From Chloroflexota bacterium (GTDB lineage: Bacteria > Chloroflexota > Limnocylindria > Limnocylindrales > CSP1-4): DNA of 25,880 nt. Under the pieces are notes generated by a model. That model was not told where the DNA came from. It saw only the letters and a list, made by a program, of their open reading frames with translations, and searched no databases. The stretch lies in assembly GCA_021790715.1 (NCBI GenBank), contig JAJYGK010000057.1, positions 1 through 25,880 of the forward strand, read 5' to 3'. Position 1 is the stretch's first letter, and each line of letters opens with the position of its first letter. Below, in pieces: positions 5,945-15,177 of this stretch. The position numbers and the translations under genes were made by a program.

Positions 5945-6957
5945 GGTTCGCCTCCTTCGCCGACCAGCCGGAGGAAGACGTCCTCCAGGCTGCCCTGCCC
6001 GACCCGGATCGCGAGCGGCTCGACGCCGATCGCGAGGAGCCACGTGCTCAGTTCCACGAGCAGCTCTCCGGGAGTCCCGGTGCGCAGGACGTACACACCG
6101 GGCCGGTCGATGCGCAGCGCGTCGACGCCCGGCAGCCGTCCGAGTCGGGCGAGGCGGTCGGAGTCGAGCGGCGCGGTGAGCTCGAGCCGGACCTCGCGCA
6201 CGTCGCCGGCGGCGCGTTCCACGACGGGCGCGCCGGGCATCGCAGACGGGAGTTCGGGGCCGGACGGGGCGCCCGACGCCGCGGGCCCCGCACCCAGCCC
6301 GCGCCGGAGCTCGACCGGCGTGCCCAGCGCGACGAGGCGCCCGCGGTCGATGATCGCGACCCGGTCCGCCAGTCTCTCGGCCTCGTCGAGCAGGTGCGTC
6401 GTCAGCAGGATCGTCGTGCCGCCCTCCCGAAGCTCCTGCAGCACGCGCCACGTCTCCCGGCGGGCCTGCGCGTCCATCGCGGCGGTCGGCTCGTCCAGGA
6501 TCGCCAGGCGCGGCCGCCCGACGATCGCGAGCGCCAGGCTGAGGCGCTGCCGCTCGCCTCCCGACAGGTCCCGGTACCGCGTCCGGGCCGCGCGCGCCAG
6601 CCCCACGTTCGCGAGCAGCTCCAGCGGCGGCAGCGGATCGGGGTAGAAGGCGGCGAAGAGCTCGAGCGCCTCGATCGGCCGGAGCTGCGAATAGAGGCCG
6701 CCGGACTGGAGCATCAGCCCCATCTGGGGACGTACCGCGCCCGACTCCCGCCGGGGATCGTGGTCCAGCACGCGAACGCTGCCGCCGTCTGGCGTGCGAT
6801 AGCCCTCCACGATCTCGACCGTGGTCGTCTTGCCCGCGCCGTTCGGGCCGAGCAGGGCGAACAGCTCGCCCGCGTGCACGGAGAGGTCGAGGTTGTCGAG
6901 CACGACGCGACCGCCGTACTCCTTCGTCAGGCGCTCCAGGACGATGGCGTCGCTCAT
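5941..6957 (-). CDS. ABC exporter ATP-binding protein, DrrA/CcmA-like
   Basis: A 338-residue ATPase that powers the adjoining permease. Walker A is GPNGAGKTT (37-45), Q-loop region PQMGLMLQSGG (77-87), signature LSGGERQR (131-138), Walker B LAILDEPTAAMD (151-162) and the switch His in LTTHLLDEAE (His188). Residues of about 215-338 form a C-terminal domain seen in DrrA-type ATPases, preceded by an Ala/Gly/Pro linker. The ATG at 6957-6955 overlaps the stop of the thioredoxin-like gene by four bases (ATGA). All catalytic residues are intact. The gene forms a translationally coupled unit with the thioredoxin-like lipoprotein upstream and the permease downstream. Confidence 0.92.
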   Translation of the reverse strand: MSDAIVLERLTKEYGGRVVLDNLDLSVHAGELFALLGPNGAGKTTTVEIVEGYRTPDGGSVRVLDHDPRRESGAVRPQMGLMLQSGGLYSQLRPIEALELFAAFYPDPLPPLELLANVGLARAARTRYRDLSGGERQRLSLALAIVGRPRLAILDEPTAAMDAQARRETWRVLQELREGGTTILLTTHLLDEAERLADRVAIIDRGRLVALGTPVELRRGLGAGPAASGAPSGPELPSAMPGAPVVERAAGDVREVRLELTAPLDSDRLARLGRLPGVDALRIDRPGVYVLRTGTPGELLVELSTWLLAIGVEPLAIRVGQGSLEDVFLRLVGEGGEP

Positions 6958-7520
6958 CCCGCGATCTGCTTCAGGTAGCCGGCCAGGGCGTCGGCGGGCG
7001 GCGGTCCATAGCTGGCCGCGACGATGGTGCCGGCGCGATCGACGAAGAAGCTGGTGGGGATGGCGGTCACCCGGTATGCATCGGCGGCGGTTCCCTTGGG
7101 ATCGAGCAGCCCGGGCCAGGTCGCGCCCTCCCTGGCCATGAACGCGCGCGCGTTGGCGGCCGTGTCCTGGTACACGATGCCCAGCACCTCCAGGCCGCGC
7201 GCCGCGTACTGGGCGCGTGCCTGCCGGAAGAGTGGGAACTCCTGCTGGCACGGGATGCACCAGGAGGCCCAGAAGCTGATGATCAGGGGCCGCCCCGCGT
7301 AGTCGGACAGCGACACCGGCCGGCCCGAGAGGTCGTCGAGGCGGAACGCCGGAGCGCGCTGCCCGTCGAGCCCGCCCGCCCCGAGGACGATCGGGCTCGA
7401 GCCGGCGCCGGAGCCCGCGATCGCGCCGCAGCCGGCCACGAGCGCGGCGAGCAGCGCGACGAGCACGGCAAGGCGCACGGGGCGCCCGCCGGGCCGGCGC
7501 GCGCCGGCGGAGGCGGGCAT
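6954..7520 (-). CDS. TlpA/ResA-like thiol-disulfide oxidoreductase, predicted lipoprotein
   Basis: A 188-residue exported thioredoxin-fold protein. Residues 1-31 form a lipoprotein signal: a basic n-region, a hydrophobic core (LAVLVALLAALVAGC) and a lipobox ending at Cys31. The mature part has the AhpC/TSA-Redoxin pattern, catalytic WCIPC (87-91), and the cis-Pro segment TAIPTSFFVD. Such proteins reduce cysteines in apocytochromes or in the copper site of cytochrome oxidase, which fits the neighbouring oxidase genes. The chosen ATG gives the best signal peptide but lacks a clear ribosome binding site. An in-frame ATG at 7646-7644, with GGAGG about 14 bases upstream, would add 42 Ser/Arg/Pro-rich residues; this start is not excluded. 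Its stop overlaps the ABC ATPase start. Confidence 0.9.
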   Translation of the reverse strand: MPASAGARRPGGRPVRLAVLVALLAALVAGCGAIAGSGAGSSPIVLGAGGLDGQRAPAFRLDDLSGRPVSLSDYAGRPLIISFWASWCIPCQQEFPLFRQARAQYAARGLEVLGIVYQDTAANARAFMAREGATWPGLLDPKGTAADAYRVTAIPTSFFVDRAGTIVAASYGPPPADALAGYLKQIAG

Positions 7521-7696
7521 GACGATGCGAGAAGCGGCGGGTCTCGCCGATGCGGCAGGCGGGACGCGCGGGTGGTCGAGCGTGGGCGGCCTCGCATGCG
7601 GAGATCGCGCCGGCGGGCGCGATCGGGTTGCCGAAGAGGAGGACATGGTAGCCCGGAGGTCCTCCGCGGGCCTCCGGGGAGCGGTTCGGCCGGGGC

Positions 7697-8287
7697 CTAC
7701 CGCACGATGTACAGGGTCGTGAAGAGCCCGATCCAGACGATGTCGACGAAGTGCCAGTACAGGCTCACCGCCTGCACCGCCGTGTAGTGGCGCGAGGAGA
7801 ACTGCCCCTGCAGCGCCCGGATGAGGACGATCCCCATGGTCACCACGCCGGCGGTCACGTGGAGCCCGTGGAATCCGGTCATCGTGTAGAAGAGCGTCCC
7901 GTAGACGCCCGAGCTGATGCCGAACGTGAGCGAGTGGTAGTCGTAGAGCTGCCCGAGCAGGAACGCCACGCCCAGGATGAGGGTGACCGTCAGTCCCCGG
8001 ATCATCCCGGTCCGGTCGCCCTTCTGGATCCGCGACACCGCGTACTGCATCGTGAACGAGCTGGAGACCAGGATGACGGTCAGGATCGCCGCCGTCACGA
8101 TGTCGATGGTGAACCCCGGCGGCGGCCAGAGGGGGTGCTCCGCGCGGATGCTGAAGTACGCGGCGAACAGGCCGGCGAAGAACATGACCTCGCTGGCGAT
8201 GAACAGCAGGACGCCGAGCATCGCCGCGTCGATCCCGCGGCCCGCGGCGGAGGATGGCCTCGCGAGGGTGCCGGACCGTCCTGCCAT
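7697..8287 (-). CDS. ctaE: Cytochrome c oxidase subunit III
   Basis: A 196-residue protein with five membrane segments, the short bacterial form of subunit III of heme-copper oxidases. Recognisable motifs are ASEVMFFAGLFAAYF (31-45) with the conserved Glu33, the MTGFHGLHVTAG segment, and the C-terminal YWHFVDIVWIGLF. It stabilises the catalytic subunits I and II, which are not in this window. Start is ATG at 8287-8285 with AGGGGG seven bases upstream. The upstream ctaA-ctaB fusion is on the same strand, with a 298-base gap that contains hairpins and a -10-like TATGAT. The thioredoxin-like lipoprotein gene follows downstream. Confidence 0.93.
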   Translation of the reverse strand: MAGRSGTLARPSSAAGRGIDAAMLGVLLFIASEVMFFAGLFAAYFSIRAEHPLWPPPGFTIDIVTAAILTVILVSSSFTMQYAVSRIQKGDRTGMIRGLTVTLILGVAFLLGQLYDYHSLTFGISSGVYGTLFYTMTGFHGLHVTAGVVTMGIVLIRALQGQFSSRHYTAVQAVSLYWHFVDIVWIGLFTTLYIVR

Positions 8288-8448
8288 CAGTAGCCCCCTG
8301 TGCAGCGGTGACGGGGTGAGGTGCCGTGCGCGCGTCCGGCGCGGCGACCGGTCGTCGGGCGTCGGGCGGGCGGGTCCTGCCGGCCGCTCGCGGGTTCATC
8401 CCGCAACGGCCCGGGGTGCGACCCCCGGACCGCGTGCCGGCGACGGGG

Positions 8449-8454
8449 ATCATA
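8449..8454 (-). promoter_or_regulatory. TATGAT -10-like element before cox III
   Basis: The minus strand reads TATGATCCC here, matching five of six -10 positions. The same nine bases occur upstream of the ctaA-ctaB gene. It lies about 160 bases before the cox III start. No matching -35 is visible at 16-18 bases. Confidence 0.35.
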
Positions 8455-8492
8455 GTCCATTCGGACTCTGCGAGGGGCCGAATGGCCCCCTC
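8455..8492. repeat. Two adjacent hairpins whose loops are complementary
   Basis: GTCC-ATTC-GGAC (8455-8466) and GGGGCC-GAAT-GGCCCC (8474-8489, extended by two pairs to 8472-8492 past one bulged C) stand side by side. Their centres, CCATTCGG (8457-8464) and CCGAATGG (8478-8485), are exact reverse complements, so the two small hairpins and one larger hairpin are mutually exclusive. Confidence 0.55.
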
Positions 8493-8585
8493 GACCCGTG
8501 GTGGCGCGCTCCACCCGGGGGGTGATCCGCTCCCCGGGGACAGGCCGCCCGGCCCGGGGTGCCATCTCGTCCCGGGTGGGCGCGA

Positions 8586-10595
<2,010 letters not shown>

Positions 10596-10688
10596 GACTG
10601 CGCGAGCGGCACCTCGAAGCGGATACGGCCTTGTCGCCGGTCGTCCGGCGGGGACCGCTCCGGGCGACGGGACGCTGTGGTGCCCGGG

Positions 10689-10694
10689 ATCATA
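10689..10694 (-). promoter_or_regulatory. TATGAT -10-like element before ctaA-ctaB
   Basis: The minus strand reads TATGATCCC, identical to the element before cox III. It would start transcription about 85-90 bases before the ATG. A perfect TTGACA (10711-10706) lies upstream, but only 11 bases away, too close for a standard sigma70 promoter. Confidence 0.4.
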
Positions 10695-10764
10695 ACCCCA
10701 GTTGCTGTCAAGGCCCGTTTGGGAGGCGGTTTTGGGCCAGGCGGCCCCCGTGCCGGGGTCGAGC

Positions 10765-11862
10765 TCAGGCAGCGGGGCCGAGCGGGGTCGGGAGCGTGCC
10801 CGCGCCGTCCGGCTGCGGGCCCGGAGGCATGCCGTGACCGGGCGTCGGGGTGCCCTCCACGATCGGCCCGCCCGACAGCTTCGTGCCCGACGATCCGGGA
10901 GCCTCCAGCGGTTGCCCGGCCGCGCATCCGGGGCAGGTCGCCGAGCCGGGCTCGTAGGTCGCGAGATCCAGCGTCCAGAGAGCGGCGGCCGGGTAGGGAT
11001 GCCCGCTGACGGGAGACGTCACGGTGGCGAGGCCGCCGGAGCGGTCGACCAGGACCGCGGCCAGCACGAGGTCGGCGCCGGCGGCCTCGATCGGCGGGAG
11101 CATGGCGAGCAGGGACCCGCCCGTCGTCAGGATGTCGTCGACGAGCAGGACCCGCTCACCCTCCTCGAGGCGGAACCCACGGCGGAACTCGCGCCGGGTC
11201 ATCCCGTCCGGATCGTGCACCTCCTCGGCGAAGATGCCGCGCACCCCGAGCTGCCGCGCGACCTCGAACGCGAGGATGATGCCGCCCGTCGTCGGGCCCA
11301 CGACGACGTCGACGAGGGGCCCCTCGGGGCCGCGGACGAGGTCGGCGATCAGGCCGCACAGCGTCGAGACCGCCTCCGGGTACTGCAGCACCTGGAACTT
11401 CTCGAGGTATCGCTCGGCATGGCGGCCGCTCTTGAGCAGGAAGTGCCCCTCGCGAAGGGCGCCCGACTCCAGGAAGAGCTCCTCCACGCGCCGCGCGGCG
11501 GACGCGCGCGCGTCCGGCGACAGCACCACCGGCAGCTCGAGGTCCGCCCCCATCGCCCCGCCGGACGGGGGTCGTGCCGCCGCAGTCGCTGTGGGAGGGG
11601 GCGCCACGGACGGAGAGGACGCGGTCGGGGCGGACCCGCCGGCAGGGGCAGGGGCCGAACCGGGTGCGGCATCGGACGCGCCCGTGGCGCCGGCCGTGCC
11701 GGCCTCCGGCAGGGCTGCATCCGACACGCCGGACGTGCCGGCCGCCCCGCTCTCCGGCAGGGGCGCGCCCGGCCCCGGCGTCGGCTCGTGCGGGCCGCGT
11801 GCGCGGTTCCCGGCCGGCCGAGCCGCCGGGCCGTGACGATCCTTGTGGCGCTGCTTCGTCAT
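10765..11862 (-). CDS. pyrE: Orotate phosphoribosyltransferase with long low-complexity N-terminal extension
   Basis: Converts orotate and PRPP to orotidine 5'-phosphate in pyrimidine synthesis. The enzyme proper covers about residues 115-330: the PRPP-binding motif is RVLLVDDILTTGG (237-249), with VVVGPTTGG (187-194) and the PGSATCPGCAAGQPLE tail typical of this PyrE subgroup. Residues 1-103 are Ala/Gly/Pro/Ser-rich and carry a 16-residue tandem repeat; about 35 further Gly/Pro-rich residues trail the C-terminus. The ATG at 11862-11860 overlaps the pyrD stop (ATGA) and has GTGGAG eight bases upstream, so the long form is preferred. An internal ATG at 11553-11551 would give a conventional 262-residue enzyme with a poor ribosome binding site. 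It is the last gene of the pyrK-pyrD-pyrE chain. Confidence 0.93.
   Translation of the reverse strand: MTKQRHKDRHGPAARPAGNRARGPHEPTPGPGAPLPESGAAGTSGVSDAALPEAGTAGATGASDAAPGSAPAPAGGSAPTASSPSVAPPPTATAAARPPSGGAMGADLELPVVLSPDARASAARRVEELFLESGALREGHFLLKSGRHAERYLEKFQVLQYPEAVSTLCGLIADLVRGPEGPLVDVVVGPTTGGIILAFEVARQLGVRGIFAEEVHDPDGMTRREFRRGFRLEEGERVLLVDDILTTGGSLLAMLPPIEAAGADLVLAAVLVDRSGGLATVTSPVSGHPYPAAALWTLDLATYEPGSATCPGCAAGQPLEAPGSSGTKLSGGPIVEGTPTPGHGMPPGPQPDGAGTLPTPLGPAA
11665..11760. repeat. 48-bp tandem duplication inside pyrE
   Basis: Two adjacent 48-base units encode LPESGAAGTSGVSDAA and LPEAGTAGATGASDAA in the N-terminal extension of PyrE. Unit boundaries are 11713-11760 and 11665-11712. The copies differ at several positions, so the duplication is not recent. 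Confidence 0.75.
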
Positions 11863-13025
11863 GGTCGATACTCCACGCCCTTGGCGGAGGGCCGGTTGGG
11901 GCGCGCCGGCAGCGCCGTCCCGACCAGCGGCAGATGGCTGGCCAGGCCGCGCTCGGCGCAGTACCTGCGCAGGCCGTCGGCGATCCGGAGCGGCACCTCG
12001 GGATCGGCGAAGATCGCCGTCCCGACCTGCACCGCGACCGCGCCGGCGGCGAGGTAGTCGAGGGCATCGTCGAGCGACGCGATGCCGCCGATCGCGACGA
12101 TCGGGATGTCGACGACCTGCGCGACCTCGTAGACGATGCGCAGGCCCACGGGCCGGACGGCCGGTCCCGACAGCCCGCCGTAGACGTTGCCGAGGAGCGG
12201 CTTGCCGGTGCGGCGCTCGATCGCCATCCCGGACAGCGTGTTGATCGCGCTGATCGCGTCCGCGCCGGCATCCTCGATCGCGCGGGCGATCGGTCGGATG
12301 TCGGTGACGTTCGGCGAGAGCTTGACGATGAGCGGAAGCTCGGTCGCGCGGCGCACGGCGGCGGTCACGGACGCGGCGGCGTCCCGGTCGACCGCGAACT
12401 GGAGTCCGCCCTTGCCGACGTTCGGGCAGCTGATGTTGAGCTCGATCCCGGTGATCCCGGGCACGCCCTCCAGGCGGCGGACGACGGAGACGTAGTCGTC
12501 GATCGACTCGCCCGCCACGTTCACGATCACCGGCACGCGCCAGGTCGCCCAGAGCGGCGCGTACCGCTCGATGACCGCGTCGACGCCGGGGTTCTGCAGG
12601 CCGATGGAGTTCAGCATGCCGCCCGGCGTCTCCGTCACGCGCGGCGGCTCGTTGCCGGCACGCGGCTTGAGCGTGGTGCCCTTGCAGCAGATCGCCCCGA
12701 GGCGCTCGACGTCGACCACCTCGCCGTACTCGATCCCGTACCCGAACGTCCCGGACGCGACGAGCACGGGGTTCTGCAGCACGAGGGCCCCCGGGCGCCG
12801 GGGCGCGAGGTCCACCGAGAGATCCACCGACGACGGGTCGACCCCCGGCTCGCCGGGAGCCGCCGCCCGCGCCGCAGCGACCGGTGCTGCCGGCGATTCG
12901 GTGCGGGCGGCCTCGAGCGCGGGCGAGGGCCGGGTCCGCGGGGCTCGCAGCCCCAGGCGCGGCGGCCCGGAGTAGGCGTCGCGGGCCGTGCGGCCGGTGG
13001 TGACGACGGAGCGCCTGCGCTTCAT
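11859..13025 (-). CDS. pyrD: Dihydroorotate dehydrogenase, class 1B catalytic subunit
   Basis: Oxidises dihydroorotate to orotate, passing electrons to NAD+ through PyrK. The FMN-barrel starts near residue 67. Motifs are LQNPVLVASGTFGYG (83-97), the KGTTLKPRAGNEPPR loop, LNSIGLQNPG (138-147), and NISCPNV (197-203) with Cys200 as the class 1 catalytic base. AIGGI and AVQVGTAIFADP form the C-terminal phosphate-binding part. The protein is 388 residues against roughly 300-310 usual for the family; the excess is an Ala/Arg/Pro-rich N-terminal extension of about 65 residues. The ATG at 13025 overlaps the pyrK stop by four bases and its stop overlaps the pyrE start, so all three are coupled. A later GTG start cannot be excluded. 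Confidence 0.96.
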   Translation of the reverse strand: MKRRRSVVTTGRTARDAYSGPPRLGLRAPRTRPSPALEAARTESPAAPVAAARAAAPGEPGVDPSSVDLSVDLAPRRPGALVLQNPVLVASGTFGYGIEYGEVVDVERLGAICCKGTTLKPRAGNEPPRVTETPGGMLNSIGLQNPGVDAVIERYAPLWATWRVPVIVNVAGESIDDYVSVVRRLEGVPGITGIELNISCPNVGKGGLQFAVDRDAAASVTAAVRRATELPLIVKLSPNVTDIRPIARAIEDAGADAISAINTLSGMAIERRTGKPLLGNVYGGLSGPAVRPVGLRIVYEVAQVVDIPIVAIGGIASLDDALDYLAAGAVAVQVGTAIFADPEVPLRIADGLRRYCAERGLASHLPLVGTALPARPNRPSAKGVEYRP

Positions 13026-13879
13026 GCCGGCTCCTCCCAGGCGATCTCCTCGGCCGCGAAGACGGGGCCCTCACGGCAGACGCGCAGCGGGCCCTCGACA
13101 CCCCACACCACGCAACCCAGGCATGCCCCGACCGCACATCCCATGTGCTGCTCCATCGAGACCTGCAGCCACGACCGCCGCCGGGCCTGCGCGGAGCCGA
13201 GCGGGATCGGTCGCCCGCCGCCACGCTTCCGGCCGAGCCGCGCGACGCCCATGCGCTCGAGCCGCCCGGAGGCGATGTGCGCGAGCGCGGCGAGCATCGG
13301 TCGCGGGCCGCAGGCGAACGCCTGGTCGGCCCACGCCTCGTACGCCGGCACGAGCTCGGTGACGCGACCGGGCTGGCCGAGCGACCCGTCCTCGGTCGCC
13401 ACGACGTACTCGACCTCGTCCGGCAGCAGGGACGAGGGGTAGACCTCCGCCGCGGACGCCGACCCGAACAGCAGGGTGACCTGCCGCCCGGCCTCGAGCG
13501 ACTCGTCGGCGAGCGACCGGACGCCGGCGATGCCGACGCCCCCGGCGATCAGCAGCACGTGGTGCGTCCGCGGATCGACCTCGAACGGCCGGCCGAGCGG
13601 CCCGAGCATCGGCACGCTGTCGCCGGGGCGGGCGCTGGCGAGCAGCTCGGTGCCCTTGCCGGCGATCCGGAAGTGCAGCGTGATCTCGCCCGCGGCGCGG
13701 TCGATCGTGTTGATGCTGATGGGTCGCCGCAGGACGAGGCCGGAGTAGTCGGGCGTCCGCACGTGCACGAACTGCCCGGCACGCGCCCCGGCCGCGAGCC
13801 ACGGAGCACGGTATCGCTGGAGCCACTGCGCGGGAAGGATCTCCCGCGTCTCGACGAGCTCGGCGTCGAGGAGCCGCAT
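13022..13879 (-). CDS. pyrK: Dihydroorotate dehydrogenase electron transfer subunit
   Basis: The FAD and [2Fe-2S] partner of class 1B PyrD, moving electrons from its FMN to NAD+. The flavin-binding motif LRRPISIN (50-57) and the phosphate loop RIAGKGTELL (71-80) lie in the N-terminal barrel, IAGGVGIAG (111-119) starts the NAD domain, and ACGPRPML (189-196) is typical of the ferredoxin-reductase fold. Cys248, Cys253, Cys256 and Cys268 give the CX4CX2CX11C cluster site. Residues of about 204-238, just before the cluster, form an Arg/Gly-rich insertion (GRKRGGGRPIPLGSAQARRR). ATG start at 13879; GGAG is 12 bases upstream. pyrD follows with a four-base overlap, which fits one-to-one complex formation. 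Confidence 0.95.
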   Translation of the reverse strand: MRLLDAELVETREILPAQWLQRYRAPWLAAGARAGQFVHVRTPDYSGLVLRRPISINTIDRAAGEITLHFRIAGKGTELLASARPGDSVPMLGPLGRPFEVDPRTHHVLLIAGGVGIAGVRSLADESLEAGRQVTLLFGSASAAEVYPSSLLPDEVEYVVATEDGSLGQPGRVTELVPAYEAWADQAFACGPRPMLAALAHIASGRLERMGVARLGRKRGGGRPIPLGSAQARRRSWLQVSMEQHMGCAVGACLGCVVWGVEGPLRVCREGPVFAAEEIAWEEPA

Positions 13880-13898
13880 CTGGCGGGACGCTCCGGCC

Positions 13899-14840
13899 TC
13901 AGCCGCGCGTCGGCTCGCCGTCGCCGCCCTCGTCCCCCTCGCCGGCTTCGCCCTCGTCCCCCTCGTCGGCGTCGCCGTCGTCCTCGTCGTTCTCGTCCTC
14001 GTCGCCCTCGGTGACGGCCGGGAAGGCGTCGGCCAGTGCGTCCGCGACGTCTCCGAACACGTCGGTCGGGTCGTAGAACTCGACCAGCTCGCCGGCGCCG
14101 TCGAGGCGCCGCCAGCGGTCCTCCTCGTCCTCGGGCACGACCTCGGCGACCAGGCGTCCCTCGCGGGTCAGCGTGAGCCGCTCGTCCTCGTCGTCGATGA
14201 CCATCAGGTCGCCGACACGACCGGCCAGCGGCCGCGCGGCGGCCTCGAACTGCTCGATCATGCGCGCCTCGGCGTCCTGGCTGCGCTCCTGGAAGCTCAG
14301 CGCCAGGTCGTACAGGCGGGCGGCCGCCTCGTCCGTGCTCGACGGCGGTTCCTCGTTCGCCGCCGCCCAGGCATCGGCCGCCGCCGCGTACGTGCCCTCG
14401 TCCGCGGCGACCGCGTAGCCTTCCTCGGCCACGGTCTCGTCCGGCGCCACGCCGGCGGCGTCCATCAGGTCCTCGGCACCGGTGGGCTCCTCGCCCATCC
14501 CGGCCGCTGCGCGCGCAGCCTCGGCGAACGCCGCGAAGACGTCGGCCGGGTTGTAGAGCTCGACGAGCTCGGACGGAGACTCGATCACCTCGGTCTCCGA
14601 GATCCACTCGCCGCTGTCGTCCTGGAAGCGGGTGCGCGAGCGGAAGGTCCCGTCCGGGGCGACCGCCAGGTAGTCGGGATCGTCGTCGATGAGCACCAGT
14701 CCGCCGACGTCCTCGATCCGCGCGGCGTTGGCCTCGAGGAAGCGTCGCAGCTGGTCGGTGGCGGTGACCAGGAAGTCGCGGCGTTCGAGGGCGGCGTCGG
14801 CGGCGATCTCGCCGAGCGCCTCGTTCCTGCTCAGGTCCAT
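13899..14840 (-). CDS. Acidic protein with an internal duplication, unknown function
   Basis: A 313-residue protein of no recognised family. Two related modules are visible. Module one (about 24-110) contains GGLVLIDDDPDYLAV and ELVELYNPADVFAAFAEA; module two (about 182-272) contains GDLMVIDDEDERLTL and ELVEFYDPTDVFGDVADA. In both, 40-44 residues separate the two blocks, and a helical stretch precedes them. The modules are joined by an Ala/Glu-rich linker, and the last 35 residues are almost wholly Asp/Glu/Gly. There is no signal peptide or membrane segment, so a soluble cytosolic protein is expected. ATG at 14840 has a perfect AAGGAG six bases upstream, overlapping the stop of the preceding 108-residue gene, and pyrK starts 19 bases downstream. 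It is therefore part of the pyrKDE transcript. Confidence 0.85.
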   Translation of the reverse strand: MDLSRNEALGEIAADAALERRDFLVTATDQLRRFLEANAARIEDVGGLVLIDDDPDYLAVAPDGTFRSRTRFQDDSGEWISETEVIESPSELVELYNPADVFAAFAEAARAAAGMGEEPTGAEDLMDAAGVAPDETVAEEGYAVAADEGTYAAAADAWAAANEEPPSSTDEAAARLYDLALSFQERSQDAEARMIEQFEAAARPLAGRVGDLMVIDDEDERLTLTREGRLVAEVVPEDEEDRWRRLDGAGELVEFYDPTDVFGDVADALADAFPAVTEGDEDENDEDDGDADEGDEGEAGEGDEGGDGEPTRG

Positions 14841-14850
14841 CGTGCGCTCC

Positions 14851-15177
14851 TTACGGGTGGTACTCGAGGTCCGGGCCCATGCGCTCGCGGAGCAGCATGG
14901 AGTGGTGACGCTGGAACATCCACTCGCCGGCACGGTGGCCGATCTTGCGGGTGGCCTCGTCCGCCTCGAGCTTGTCGAGCGCGGCGTAGTCGGGGAGCTG
15001 GAACAGGATCAGGTTGTCGAAGTCCCAACCGTGCGCAATGTTGTACCAGCCCAGGAAGCGGATGTTGAACTTCTCCTCGTACTCGTGGATCTGGCGCGGA
15101 AACATCGTGCGCATGAAGAACTTGAAGAACGCGTCGCGGCCGCGACGCACCGAGAAGAAGGTGGCAAGGACGGGCAC
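14851..15177 (-). CDS. Small 108-residue protein, possible dimeric alpha/beta-barrel fold
   Basis: No confident family. The sequence is rich in aromatics and conserved-looking blocks (FFKFFMRTMFPRQIHEYEEK at 17-36, GWYNIAHGWDFDNLILFQLPDY at 43-64, HRAGEWMFQRHHSMLLRERMGP near the end). The size and the strand-helix pattern (an N-terminal strand, a long helix, then a strand pair) recall small ferredoxin-like dimeric barrel proteins, but this is a guess. The GTG start at 15177 has GGAGG six bases upstream. Its TAA stop lies inside the ribosome binding region of the acidic protein gene, so the two are coupled. It is the first gene of the block ending in pyrE. Confidence 0.8.
   Translation of the reverse strand: MPVLATFFSVRRGRDAFFKFFMRTMFPRQIHEYEEKFNIRFLGWYNIAHGWDFDNLILFQLPDYAALDKLEADEATRKIGHRAGEWMFQRHHSMLLRERMGPDLEYHP

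Larger units (their letters stand above)
8288..8585. other. 298-base intergenic region between ctaA-ctaB and cox III
   Basis: No convincing gene is seen. It holds TATGAT on the minus strand (8454-8449), two adjacent hairpins (8455-8466 and 8472-8492) and further GC-rich inverted repeats near 8537-8565. A separate promoter for the cox III group, or an attenuator within one transcript, would both fit. No T-run follows any hairpin. Confidence 0.6.

Noticed and set aside
10706..10711. Perfect TTGACA box upstream of ctaA-ctaB as a standard promoter
   Set aside because: The only -10-like element downstream (TATGAT) is 11 bases away, not 16-18, and no -10 is found at the proper distance.
10739..10764. 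Intrinsic terminator after pyrE
   Set aside because: Only a 5-pair GC hairpin with a three-base loop (CCCCG-GCA-CGGGG type) and no T-run; too weak to call.
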